A stretch of DNA of 31,228 nucleotides from Phoenicibacter sp963588595. GTDB lineage: Bacteria; Actinomycetota; Coriobacteriia; Coriobacteriales; Eggerthellaceae. The notes beneath the pieces are model-generated. The model made no database searches, was not told the DNA's origin, and saw nothing but the letters and a program-made list of their open reading frames with translations. Made by a program: the position numbers and the translations under genes. The stretch spans positions 1 through 31,228 of the forward strand of contig CAVAIA010000075.1 in assembly GCA_963588595.1 (NCBI GenBank), written 5' to 3'. Shown piece after piece: positions 7,856-16,513 of this stretch (its first letter is position 1; each line of letters starts with the position of its first letter).

Positions 7856-10800
7856 CTAATTTTGAGGCTTTGAATTTTTTGTATTTTCGTTTAAGTTTCT
7901 TCTTGCGCTATAGGCAGCAAAGCCTGATGCTATTGCCCCTGCAGCTGCTATCGCAAGTTGTCCTTTGGCATTATCGCCAGTCTTTGCCAAGGATGAGGCG
8001 TAAAGAGGGTCTTCGTTGTTGTTGTCTTGTTTGCAACGTTCTTTAACTTCGCCGGACGCGATGTTGAGTTCGTCGAGCTCTGCCTCATTAGTCACATTTA
8101 TTGTCTCAGTTGGATTTTTGCTGCTATCAACATGATAAGAACTGATTGTTATATCCTCGCTATCTCCATAGTTATTTATTGAACTTGGCGTTAAGTATTC
8201 TATGTTTGAAATTGTCACTCTGACTTGTTTTTCATCTGCCCAATCTTCAGGGATATTGAATTCTATGTTATAAATCTTTGTTTCACCTGGTATTATCACG
8301 TTCGCGCCGGAGTTTTTAACTAGTGGGTTTTCCAAAAGTTCACTTCCTGCGCCCCAGGACTCCGTGTTGTAAGATGAGTTTGTTGTCTCTGTGCTTGAAA
8401 GGGAAGTTGATGATTTTGAGAAATCAACTTTCTTTGAATCTATCGTTTTCCCGCTTTGGACTTCTATAAAATTAAAAGTTGCTCCAGTTGCAACAAGGTT
8501 TCCGTCGTTTCTGATTTGTACGGCAAAGGTTGAAGGTTCTCCAGAAAAGCAAAATGGATCAATTGAAGTTAGTGCTGTTGGAGTTAGACATTTAACGAAT
8601 GGAATCCTAACGTCATATATGTTAGACAAGCTGTTGTCTATATCCGTTATATCGTCAACCATAAATGAAATATAGTCGTCGTTAATGCACGCTGCTTGCA
8701 AACTGTCTGCTGCGTGTTCGAGTTCGCCAAAAACGAATGGGCGAGTGAACAATCCAGAAATGTAGGCAACGCCTTTTATGTAATATCTGTGGCTCTCGAT
8801 GTCGCTTGAAGGGCCTTCAACTTGCCCATCTTCATTAGGTGTGTATTCCTGTCCAGTTTTTCCATCTATGTTTTCTGCGTAAAAGAAATAGTGACCATCT
8901 GGATCGCAAACTAAATCTGAAACGCAACCGCTTGTCTCGCTGATTTGAGTAAAAGTTAAATTTCCGCTATTCTTCGGATCAAAGTCAACTCTAAAAATTC
9001 CTGATGTTTCTTCACCATTGTCATCTTTAATTCTGCATGTTGCGAGGAGAAGTCCTTGTTGGGCTCCAAAAGTGTAAATTTTGTCAACTTCATAATCACT
9101 TGAGCTGGTCGCAATTTTTTCGCCTAGGAATGATTGATAATATTTTTTCCAAGGTAAATTGTCGGTATAAGTTCCAACATACTTGTAAACTTCTAGTTTG
9201 TGGGAGCCAACACTAGCACAAGTTGAACGCCTTATTTTTGAAGCGGTGCCCACATTTGGTTCGTAGCCTTCTTCATCTAGTTGAACAGGGAATAGTTTAG
9301 TGTATGCTCCATAAACATTGTCTCCGCGAGTGTAATTAATTTTGAAGACTTCTTGATCTTTATCATTGTCATATTCCCATCTTGCAAAGAAAGATCTGCG
9401 CATCCCTGTTTCGTATTTCATAGCTTCAGAGTTGACATTTTTCCTCACAACACTTGCAATCACACAAAAGTCTTTAGTTCCAACGACGGAAAGTTCATCT
9501 GAATAGGCACTGATCGAAGGACAAATTAGAGTGCGATCTGCTTCTAATGAAACCAAATTGCATGTCATTTGTGGATCAACTCTTAGAGGATTATCAGAAA
9601 AATAAGAGTCGTAAAGCGAAATTAAACTTGCATACCTCGCTTGAATTCCTTCTTGAAATGTTGTGCTATCTCCATTTGGGTAAGTCCCGCTAATCACATT
9701 TAAGAAAATGTAATTTGAGCCATTATAGCCTGCCGCTTCAACAACATCGAAGTCAACATCGAACATATTAGCTCTATCAACTCCAGAAATTTGGGGATCA
9801 AATTCAATAACATAAGGTTTTGTCCAATTTCCATTTTCAAAAAGGTGATACACAATTCTGCTGCGAGCGTTGCCACCCCCAACGTCAACGGTTGCAATTC
9901 TAAACATAGCGGTTCTGCCATATGCTGTCTTTAAAATTTTAAGGCGAGGATTGCTTGTTATGTTTTCGAAGAGTAATTTGTCGAAAGATGGGTTAATCCC
10001 ACCTAAATCGTTAGTCGATATGCCTTCGACCCCAATTTCGTCATTGCTCAAATTTATGCTTTTCATTGTTCCGACGTAATCATACGTTGCAATATAGTCG
10101 GTGTTTGAGAAGTCGGTTTCTTCTTCGTTGGGGATTATGACAATCGCGTCGTGAGGGTTTGTCTCTCCGAAGTCACCATCGTCGCCGTCACCTTCATATT
10201 CTATAGTTGTCGGCCAATCGGTTAGAACATTAGAAGATAGGCTGAACTCTTTGGAATTTAACATTTCAGAGTTAGTCACTATCGTTGCATTTTGGCAAAG
10301 TTCTTCAAATGATGGCATTTCATAAGAGCTCTCATTTGAAGAGGGCAGCGAATTATCATCTTTATTCGAGTCGAAAAGTTGAGGCCAATCTCCTCCACAA
10401 ACTTTAAAAGTGTATTTAAAGATCGTGAATTGCAATGTAACAGATAAAGAACCTCCACATCCAGCGATAATGTGAGGGATAGGCTTTCCTTTATTTGGTG
10501 CAAAGTTAACAAAATATGAGATATATCCTGCTCCAGTGCATGAAACAGATGCAAAGCCAACTATACCAACACCAACCGACAGAGCAACAGCTATGTTTGT
10601 TCCAAAGCCGAAGGACACGTTTTGACCAACAAAGTCTAATTTATTTATGTCTTTTGTTGTTGCTCCGAGATAAAGGGATGCTTGCATCGTGAATGAAGGG
10701 GAAACTTGGAAGAAAACTGGGACAACAAGGATGCTCATTTGGTGGGTCCAAGTTGCATTAAACCCGCAAGAAAATACTCCTGAAAATGAGCCGGTCCACA

Positions 10801-12124
10801 TCTTTTCTTTCCAATCATATTTCATCATTCCAAACGCTTGAGCATTTATGACGATTTTAAATTTCGAAGTGCAACTATGCGAAACTTTTTTAGTTTTTGT
10901 TGGATCGTTTGGACAAGCTCTCTGCTTGTTATAAGAATCAATCGCTTTCTTTTGTGATTCGAATTGTTTTTTTATTTGATCTGAAATGCTTTGGCTTGGT
11001 GCTTTTTTCCATGAGTCAAGGTCAAGAAGCTCTCCATTATCACTCTTTGGCCGGATGGAAGTATATCCTAGACCAATCATGAAATAGCCATGGGGAGAAA
11101 CTTCTAAAAGAAGCGGAATGCTTGGTTTCCAAATTGAAAATTTTGAACCTGCAAAAGGTTTTATGAAATTGTTTGGAAGTTCACATACATTAGCAGAATC
11201 ACCAAATGCGGATGGAACAATTATTTTATCGTCCGATTTGATTTTATTTACTGGCGCAGGTTTTGGGTCAATGTTTATTGCAGTCTCGTATTCTGAATTA
11301 GTGCTGGAGGTTGAAAACACAACTTTCGGAGCTAAGGTCTCCTTTAGGCATGAATCTTTGTTGCTATTTAAAAACTCGCCACTGATCTCAACGTTCGCAA
11401 TGTTATTTTGTGTGCTTGCTATTTTGAAATCGCCAATTTCTCTTTCTTGACCATTTTCGTCAAAAATAAGTTTGACGCTTGGTCTTAGAGTTTCACTTGG
11501 CATAACAAGCTGACCTGAAAATTTTTGGGATTCTGTGTTTGTTGAATCTGTTATAAAGGTTGGTTTTGTGTATTGAACATCCCATTCATTTAATGTTAGT
11601 GTTCGAAAGTAGGGTTTGTCATCTAGCGGTCTTGTTGGCGCTATAAAGGCAGTGTGTCCTGATATGCGGGCGAGAGGTATTGCAACATCTCTGTAACCTT
11701 GTTTTTCGACAACAATGCTCCCATTAAAAGCGATAACATCATCTGTCGATTCTATTGGTTCCGCCAAATCTTTAATGTCGAGAACAATTTTTCCATCTTG
11801 ATTAGTTGTTCCCTCAACCACCTTGTTGTTGTAGCGTGAAGTTATTTTGACTTTGCAACCTTGCAAAGAAATTGGGTTGCTTGCGTTTGTAACATCATAT
11901 GCAACAATCCCGATTTGAGTTGGCCTTACGATTACGATTTTGGTCTCGGCTGACTCACTTGCATTTGCTGGGGTGGCAGAGAAAATGTCTCCTCCCAAAT
12001 GCTCAAGCGCGAGACCTGCTGCAAAAGCGCCACTTCCTTTGATAAAACTTCTTCTCGAAATGTAACCTAATTTATTCACAATTAATCTATTCTCTAAAGG
12101 ACAATGTCGTTTTTGGTTTTTCAT
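7856..12124 (-). CDS. Giant Tat-exported, sortase-anchored (LAKTGD) surface protein
   Basis: This product is about 1,422 residues from the ATG at 12124; GTG 12130 and TTG 12133 are alternative starts and no start has a strong RBS. The N-terminus carries ISRRSFIKGSG (R24-R25), a hydrophobic segment and an ATPANA-like cleavage region near residue 55, a Tat signal without a lipobox Cys. An Ig-like or carboxypeptidase-regulatory-like domain follows (KVKITSRY, TTNQDGKIVLDI). Next come a long Gly-, aromatic- and hydrophobic-rich beta segment around residues 410-580, a Ser/acidic linker, a repetitive beta region that could be a propeller, and a CARDB/Ig-like domain (RNDGNLVATGATF). The C-terminus has the sorting signal LAKTGD (about 1379-1384), a hydrophobic stretch ending SARR and a polar tail. 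I infer a cell-wall-anchored protein facing outward. I do not recognise a catalytic site. It precedes the exported-hydrolase operon on the same strand, but that operon has its own promoter. Confidence 0.85.
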   Translation of the reverse strand: MKNQKRHCPLENRLIVNKLGYISRRSFIKGSGAFAAGLALEHLGGDIFSATPANASESAETKIVIVRPTQIGIVAYDVTNASNPISLQGCKVKITSRYNNKVVEGTTNQDGKIVLDIKDLAEPIESTDDVIAFNGSIVVEKQGYRDVAIPLARISGHTAFIAPTRPLDDKPYFRTLTLNEWDVQYTKPTFITDSTNTESQKFSGQLVMPSETLRPSVKLIFDENGQEREIGDFKIASTQNNIANVEISGEFLNSNKDSCLKETLAPKVVFSTSSTNSEYETAINIDPKPAPVNKIKSDDKIIVPSAFGDSANVCELPNNFIKPFAGSKFSIWKPSIPLLLEVSPHGYFMIGLGYTSIRPKSDNGELLDLDSWKKAPSQSISDQIKKQFESQKKAIDSYNKQRACPNDPTKTKKVSHSCTSKFKIVINAQAFGMMKYDWKEKMWTGSFSGVFSCGFNATWTHQMSILVVPVFFQVSPSFTMQASLYLGATTKDINKLDFVGQNVSFGFGTNIAVALSVGVGIVGFASVSCTGAGYISYFVNFAPNKGKPIPHIIAGCGGSLSVTLQFTIFKYTFKVCGGDWPQLFDSNKDDNSLPSSNESSYEMPSFEELCQNATIVTNSEMLNSKEFSLSSNVLTDWPTTIEYEGDGDDGDFGETNPHDAIVIIPNEEETDFSNTDYIATYDYVGTMKSINLSNDEIGVEGISTNDLGGINPSFDKLLFENITSNPRLKILKTAYGRTAMFRIATVDVGGGNARSRIVYHLFENGNWTKPYVIEFDPQISGVDRANMFDVDFDVVEAAGYNGSNYIFLNVISGTYPNGDSTTFQEGIQARYASLISLYDSYFSDNPLRVDPQMTCNLVSLEADRTLICPSISAYSDELSVVGTKDFCVIASVVRKNVNSEAMKYETGMRRSFFARWEYDNDKDQEVFKINYTRGDNVYGAYTKLFPVQLDEEGYEPNVGTASKIRRSTCASVGSHKLEVYKYVGTYTDNLPWKKYYQSFLGEKIATSSSDYEVDKIYTFGAQQGLLLATCRIKDDNGEETSGIFRVDFDPKNSGNLTFTQISETSGCVSDLVCDPDGHYFFYAENIDGKTGQEYTPNEDGQVEGPSSDIESHRYYIKGVAYISGLFTRPFVFGELEHAADSLQAACINDDYISFMVDDITDIDNSLSNIYDVRIPFVKCLTPTALTSIDPFCFSGEPSTFAVQIRNDGNLVATGATFNFIEVQSGKTIDSKKVDFSKSSTSLSSTETTNSSYNTESWGAGSELLENPLVKNSGANVIIPGETKIYNIEFNIPEDWADEKQVRVTISNIEYLTPSSINNYGDSEDITISSYHVDSSKNPTETINVTNEAELDELNIASGEVKERCKQDNNNEDPLYASSLAKTGDNAKGQLAIAAAGAIASGFAAYSARRNLNENTKNSKPQN

Positions 12125-12145
12125 ATCCACCAAACAGGTTATAAT
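12118..12145 (+). promoter_or_regulatory. Promoter for yhdT-panF
   Basis: There is a perfect TATAAT at 12140-12145 with TTTTCA 16 bp upstream (12118-12123). It would start a leader of about 30 nt before the ATG at 12182. Its -10 overlaps the -10 of the opposing promoter by two bases, so both cannot be occupied at once. Confidence 0.5.
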
Positions 12146-12172
12146 TCTATCATATTAAAGATTCAATCTCAA
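12144..12172 (-). promoter_or_regulatory. Promoter for the giant surface protein gene
   Basis: On the minus strand TTGAGA (12167-12172) and TAGAAT (12144-12149) are separated by exactly 17 bp. The predicted transcript would start near 12137, leaving a very short leader (about 13 nt) before the ATG at 12124. The element faces the yhdT promoter with overlapping -10 boxes. Confidence 0.5.
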
Positions 12173-12181
12173 TTTTGGCTG

Positions 12182-12436
12182 ATGGAATATAAAGAAAAGT
12201 TAAAACAATGTGAAAGAGAATGCAAGATCGCTTTAATTGGGCTTGCTCTTACATTTGTGATATGGCTTATTTGTGGCTTTGGTCTTTCAAATTTCGACAT
12301 AGTTGTTTTTTCAACCCCACTTTGGATAATTGCTGGTCTGGGTGCAACTTTTTTATTTGCGTGCGTCTTTTCAATTTTTTTCGCTAAATGCGTGATGAAA
12401 GACATTTCTCTTGACGAAGAAGAACAGGTTAGTTAA
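12182..12436 (+). CDS. yhdT: YhdT family small membrane protein (DUF997)
   Basis: This 84-residue protein starts at ATG 12182 (MEYKEKLKQCERECK). The longer frame beginning at 12104 would run into the opposite gene's start and over the promoter, so I rejected it. There are two membrane segments, at about residues 16-35 and 45-69, with a short cytosolic N-terminus and an acidic C-terminal tail (DISLDEEEQ). Size, topology and position 11 bp before a pantothenate symporter gene match the YhdT family, which commonly sits beside panF. It may be an accessory subunit of that transporter, but no function is established. There is no clear ribosome binding site before the ATG. Confidence 0.75.
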   Translation: MEYKEKLKQCERECKIALIGLALTFVIWLICGFGLSNFDIVVFSTPLWIIAGLGATFLFACVFSIFFAKCVMKDISLDEEEQVS

Positions 12437-12447
12437 AAGTCAGCCTC

Positions 12448-13905
12448 ATGAATTCTATTTTGACTATCCTCCCTTTTGTATTGTTTCTTGCATTGTCTTT
12501 ATTAGTTGCTTTTTTAGTAAGAGCTAAAGCAAAATCAAATCCAAAATTTTTATCAGAATATTTTATTGCTAATCGCTCGCTTGGGGGCTTTGTCTTGGCT
12601 ATGACATGCGTTGCAACTTATGGTTCTGTTAGCTCTTTTGTGGGTGGTCCAGGGCAGGCTTATGAAGTCGGATTTGGATGGGTTTATATGTCGGCAGTTC
12701 AAGTAACGAGTTTATTTTTGCTTTATGGCGTCATCGGAAAGAAGATAGCGCTTGTTGGGCGAAAAATCAATGCTTTGACTGTAATTGATGTTATACGTTC
12801 GCGCTATAAGTCAGATTTCTTAGCAACTCTAAGTGCGGTAATAATATTAATTTTCTTTGTCGCGATGATGGTCGCGCAATTTGTGGGTGGCGCTAAACTT
12901 TTTGAGGCTGCAACTGGTCAAAGTTATATTGTCGGACTCGCTTTGTTTGGTTTAGTCTCAATCATTTTTACTTCTATTGGCGGTTTTAGAGGGGTTGCTT
13001 TAACAGACACGCTTTGCGGCATCGCAATGTTGATTTGCATATTCGTGCTAGGCGCAGGCATTTTGAATGTTGGTGGAGGTTATGAAAACATAATGCAAAA
13101 TATTTCCTCAACCACCCCAGAACTTCTCGAGCCTTTTGGCGGAGGGAAAATGGACATGGGTCTTTATTTCACGCAATGGCTTTTGGTTGGTGTTTTTACT
13201 TTCGTTTTGCCGCAATCCGTCGTTCGATGCCTTGGATTTAAGGATGAAAAAGCATTAAAAAGCGCACTTGTTATCGGAACAATCGTTATAGGCATTATGA
13301 TGATTGCTGTCACTTCCCTTGGAGTTTTAGCTCGTGGAGTTTTGTCGGGAATCGTTGAGGAATTAGGTGTGAGCGTCGACGATATTATTCCTTTAGTTAT
13401 AACCAAAACTTTGCCTGATTGGGCTATTGGAATTGCGATTATTGGTCCTTTAGCTGCATCGATTTCAACTGTAAGTTCACTTCTTATTATGTCGTCTAGC
13501 TCAATTGTCAAAGATATTCTTTTGCACAATGGATTGAAAAGAGACTTCTCACTTCCGAGGATTTCACGGGGAATAACATTATTTATTGGACTTCTTGTAT
13601 TGATTCTTTCTATTGTGCCACCAGATGTCATTTGGAAAATTAATATGTTTGCGTTTGGGGGACTGGAGAGCGCATTTGCTTGGGTGTTCTTCTTAGGTCT
13701 TTATTGGAAACGCGCTAATAAAACGGGAGCAATATTGTCAATGGGTCTAGGAGTTTTTACCTATTGCTTTGCTATGGCTGTTGGTTTTAAGCCTTTTGGT
13801 CTTCATCAAATCGTTATAGGAATAAGCGTCTCGTTAATCGCGATGGTGACAGGTTCTTTGATTAAAGGAGAAGACGCTAGAGATGACATCTTCTTTGCAA
13901 GCTAG
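12448..13905 (+). CDS. panF: Sodium:pantothenate symporter (SSS family)
   Basis: This 485-residue polytopic protein has about 12-13 hydrophobic segments and the sodium:solute symporter signature. PanF-like stretches include SEYFIANRSLGGFVLAMT, TYGSVSSFVGGPGQAYEVG, INALTVIDVIRSRY and PLAASISTVSSLLIMSSSS. It would import pantothenate, the coenzyme A precursor, using the sodium gradient. It follows yhdT by 11 bp and probably shares its promoter. The ATG at 12448 lies at the N-terminal edge of the first membrane segment, as expected, but its RBS is weak. SSS members are hard to tell apart by eye; the yhdT neighbour supports the pantothenate assignment. Confidence 0.88.
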   Translation: MNSILTILPFVLFLALSLLVAFLVRAKAKSNPKFLSEYFIANRSLGGFVLAMTCVATYGSVSSFVGGPGQAYEVGFGWVYMSAVQVTSLFLLYGVIGKKIALVGRKINALTVIDVIRSRYKSDFLATLSAVIILIFFVAMMVAQFVGGAKLFEAATGQSYIVGLALFGLVSIIFTSIGGFRGVALTDTLCGIAMLICIFVLGAGILNVGGGYENIMQNISSTTPELLEPFGGGKMDMGLYFTQWLLVGVFTFVLPQSVVRCLGFKDEKALKSALVIGTIVIGIMMIAVTSLGVLARGVLSGIVEELGVSVDDIIPLVITKTLPDWAIGIAIIGPLAASISTVSSLLIMSSSSIVKDILLHNGLKRDFSLPRISRGITLFIGLLVLILSIVPPDVIWKINMFAFGGLESAFAWVFFLGLYWKRANKTGAILSMGLGVFTYCFAMAVGFKPFGLHQIVIGISVSLIAMVTGSLIKGEDARDDIFFAS

Positions 13906-13910
13906 AGAAA

Positions 13911-13919
13911 TGTTATAAT
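13911..13919 (+). promoter_or_regulatory. Extended -10 promoter for the helical-repeat/membrane protein pair
   Basis: The sequence TGTTATAAT is a perfect extended -10 (TGnTATAAT). It lies 6 bp after the panF stop codon and 37 bp before the next start codon. It suggests the downstream pair has its own transcription start, apart from yhdT-panF. Confidence 0.6.
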
Positions 13920-13955
13920 TTTAATATTGAAAAGTATAAGAGTGGACGGTTTTTA

Positions 13956-14594
13956 ATGCCAAAAGAGAAGAAACAATCTGAAAAAGTTGATATTGAGAAA
14001 GCTGTCGAAGAAGCTTTAAGGTTGAAAAGTGAGCTTAAGAAGGTTATTCGAGCTCTCAGGAAAGCAAGCAGACTTGATCGACAAAGTGCGTCAACTATCG
14101 TTTATAAGGTTGCTTTGGCTGATGTCTCCAAGGTGGAGCCTTATATTGACGAAATAATTGATGCTTTAAAAAGACCAGAGGGTCAAACTCGTTGGAGGGT
14201 TTTGCAAACCCTAACTCTCATGCTTCCCGAAAAGTCGAAGCAATGTTCGAAAGCTCTAGAAGATGCAGAGGAGTCGCTTTTTGATGAAAGCATGGGATCT
14301 TTGCGCCTTAGCGCATTTATTTTCTTTTGCGAATTTGGAAAAACTACTGAGGTGCGATCCAAAGAGGTTTGGCCTTTGATAGATGAAGCTATTCAATGCT
14401 ATCATGGCGACGCCGAGTTCGACGACATGCTTGATTCTCTAATCGAATTTTCAAAAGGTAAGCTGGATGCGTATGTCAAATTGCAACTTGCTCAAAGGAT
14501 GGCATTTGATTCAGAAAATGCAACCGGTCATTTAAAATCTGCAAGCTTGCAAATTATAAAAAACGTCTCAAAAGTTCCTAAGAAAAGTAAATAA
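13956..14594 (+). CDS. Uncharacterised helical-repeat (HEAT-like) protein
   Basis: I do not recognise this 212-residue protein. The first 45 residues are highly charged and likely coiled-coil (KAVEEALRLKSELKKVIRAL). The rest reads as successive amphipathic helices of about 35-40 residues, for example SKVEPYIDEIIDALKRP, GQTRWRVLQTLTLMLPE and MGSLRLSAFIFFCEFG. That pattern resembles HEAT or armadillo-type scaffold repeats, which usually bind proteins. There is no signal peptide or membrane segment, and the ends are Lys-rich (KVPKKSK). A GGACGG sequence lies 6 nt before the ATG. The gene is 21 bp from the next one and likely co-transcribed with it, so the pair may act together. Function unknown. 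Confidence 0.75.
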   Translation: MPKEKKQSEKVDIEKAVEEALRLKSELKKVIRALRKASRLDRQSASTIVYKVALADVSKVEPYIDEIIDALKRPEGQTRWRVLQTLTLMLPEKSKQCSKALEDAEESLFDESMGSLRLSAFIFFCEFGKTTEVRSKEVWPLIDEAIQCYHGDAEFDDMLDSLIEFSKGKLDAYVKLQLAQRMAFDSENATGHLKSASLQIIKNVSKVPKKSK

Positions 14595-14615
14595 AAGAAT
14601 AGAAAGGTTGAAAAC

Positions 14616-16451
14616 ATGCCAAACAAGAAATCAGGGTTCGACATGTTATTAGACGCACTCAAGCAATCTGGTGCGAATTTTAATGGTGGGTTTCCTAACG
14701 AAGATAGAGAAGGCAGTGCAGGGACAAGCAATGACTCTGGATCTGGAGATGGGGGTCAAAGTCGTTCTAAAACGTTAAATGTTTCGTTCAAAGGTCCAAA
14801 AACCAGCAAGGGGAAAATCGGCTTAACTTTGATTGTTATTTTAATCCTTGCTTGTGCATATTGGTGGTTTCACCCGCCAATTAGCATCAATTCGCAAGAT
14901 GTTTGGTTCGTTTTGTTGATATTTATAGCACTTCCTTTGTGGCTATATTTCACCTTTAAAGGACAATTGAAAAAAAATATAAAGTATCAAGGAGAAAAAG
15001 TAAGTGAGCAAAGTAAAAAGAAATATAGGCTCCTAAGATGGATCCCATTGCTTTTCTTGTTTATCTACTTAATTGGCCAATTGTTCTCATTGTCAATTTT
15101 CCCTGGGAATGCCGAGAGATATTCCTCGGTCATTAAGACTGACACTCTCGAATTTAAAGAAGACATTAAAGAAGTTGACTACAATCAAATTCCTGTTATA
15201 GACCGCGATTCGGCAATATTATTAGGAAATCGTGAAATGGGAACAATTTCTGAATATGTTTCACAATTTGAAATTTCTGATCTTTATTCTCAAATCAATT
15301 ATCAAGGAAAACCTGTTAGGGTTTCTCCTCTAAATTATGCTGATCTATTTAAATGGTTCACCAACAAAGACAGAGGTCTTCCTGCTTATTCACTAGTTGA
15401 CATGACAACTCAACAAGCGCAAATCGTAAAATTGGAAGACTCACCAATCTATTACTCTAAGAGTGAGCCTTTAGAGAGAAATATTGATCGTCATGTTCAA
15501 CTCAAATATCCAACTTACATATTTGACGAGAAAAGTTTTGAGATAGATGAAAGCGGGCATCCATTTTGGATTTGCCCAGTTAGAAAATATACTATTGGTC
15601 TTTTTGGAGGCTATACAATCGATCGCGTAGTTGTTTGCGATGCAACAACTGGCGAGACCCAAGATCTCTCCATCGACGAAGTTCCCGAGTGGATTGACAG
15701 AGCATTCCCAGCAGACCTTTTGATAACTCAATATAATTGGTATGGTAAATATCACAATGGTTGGTTAAATTCCTTCTTGGGACAAGAGGGAGTTGTTAAA
15801 ACTACTCCAGGAAACGACTCAACGCTTGGCTACAACTATATAGCTAAAGATGACGATGTTTGGGTCTACACAGGCGTCACATCGGCAACTGCCGATGACT
15901 CGATTATAGGTTTTGTTTTAATGAACCAACGGACTCAAGAATCGCATTTTTACTCAGTTTCCGGAGCAACGGAGACTTCTGCGATGGGATCAGCTGAAGG
16001 TCAAGTTCAAAATCTAAGATATTCATCCACTTTCCCGTTGCTTATCAACGTGGCAAATCAACCAACGTATTTTATGGCGCTAAAAGATAGCGCTGGGCTT
16101 GTCAAGAAATTTGCGATGGTTGACATTCAACGATATCAAAATGTTGCTGTCGGTGACACAGTTGCTCAAACTCAACAATCGTATGAGACACTTTTGGCAA
16201 CAAATGGGCTCGTTAGCAATGAAAACAAGCCTAAAGATGTCACAGAAGCCTCGGGCAAGATCACTTTGATGGCTCAAGCGGTGATAGATAACAACACGCA
16301 CTTTTACGTCATGCTAGAAGGCGATGATAAGCTATACGATTTTAAATTGCCTTCAATGCTTGACATTGTTAGATATAAGGAAGGATCAACAATAACGTTT
16401 GATTACATCAAGACTGATTCAAACACTTATGAGGCTTATTCGATAAAGTAA
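14616..16451 (+). CDS. Membrane-anchored protein with three N-terminal TM segments and a large soluble domain, function unknown
   Basis: This is a 611-residue protein. Residues 1-65 are a low-complexity Gly/Ser/Asp-rich cytosolic stretch. TM segments lie at about 67-85 (TLIVILILACAYWW), 96-114 (VWFVLLIFIALPLWLYF) and 139-162 (WIPLLFLFIYLIGQLF). Three segments with a cytosolic N-terminus would place the remaining ~450 residues outside. That domain is mixed alpha/beta and rich in Tyr and Trp, with stretches such as WIDRAFPADLLITQYNWYG, DDVWVYTGVTSATADDS and VSGATETSAMGSAEGQVQ. I recall a widespread Gram-positive family with similar text, variably labelled as CvpA- or Tat-related, but I cannot assign a function. 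GAAAGG lies 8 nt before the ATG. It follows the helical-repeat gene closely. Confidence 0.8.
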   Translation: MPNKKSGFDMLLDALKQSGANFNGGFPNEDREGSAGTSNDSGSGDGGQSRSKTLNVSFKGPKTSKGKIGLTLIVILILACAYWWFHPPISINSQDVWFVLLIFIALPLWLYFTFKGQLKKNIKYQGEKVSEQSKKKYRLLRWIPLLFLFIYLIGQLFSLSIFPGNAERYSSVIKTDTLEFKEDIKEVDYNQIPVIDRDSAILLGNREMGTISEYVSQFEISDLYSQINYQGKPVRVSPLNYADLFKWFTNKDRGLPAYSLVDMTTQQAQIVKLEDSPIYYSKSEPLERNIDRHVQLKYPTYIFDEKSFEIDESGHPFWICPVRKYTIGLFGGYTIDRVVVCDATTGETQDLSIDEVPEWIDRAFPADLLITQYNWYGKYHNGWLNSFLGQEGVVKTTPGNDSTLGYNYIAKDDDVWVYTGVTSATADDSIIGFVLMNQRTQESHFYSVSGATETSAMGSAEGQVQNLRYSSTFPLLINVANQPTYFMALKDSAGLVKKFAMVDIQRYQNVAVGDTVAQTQQSYETLLATNGLVSNENKPKDVTEASGKITLMAQAVIDNNTHFYVMLEGDDKLYDFKLPSMLDIVRYKEGSTITFDYIKTDSNTYEAYSIK

Positions 16452-16481
16452 TAAATTAAGTCTCAAAATTAAAAAAACTAC

Positions 16482-16508
16482 TTGACATTATTCTCACTTG
16501 AGTATAAT
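16482..16508 (+). promoter_or_regulatory. Strong sigma70-type promoter of a candidate small RNA
   Basis: A consensus -35 TTGACA (16482-16487) and a consensus -10 TATAAT (16503-16508) are separated by 15 bp. A shifted -10, TAATAT at 16505-16510, gives 17 bp. The promoter lies after the end of the upstream gene and points into a region with no gene on the plus strand. Confidence 0.65.
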
Positions 16509-16513
16509 ATGAA

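Noticed and set aside
12104..12181. Longer N-terminus for the YhdT-family protein
   Set aside because: It would cover the likely promoter and overlap the start of the opposite gene. The sequence MEYKEKL from 12182 begins the family-like part.
13164..13631. 155-codon minus-strand frame opposite panF
   Set aside because: It lies wholly inside panF with no promoter or ribosome binding site; it is a shadow frame.
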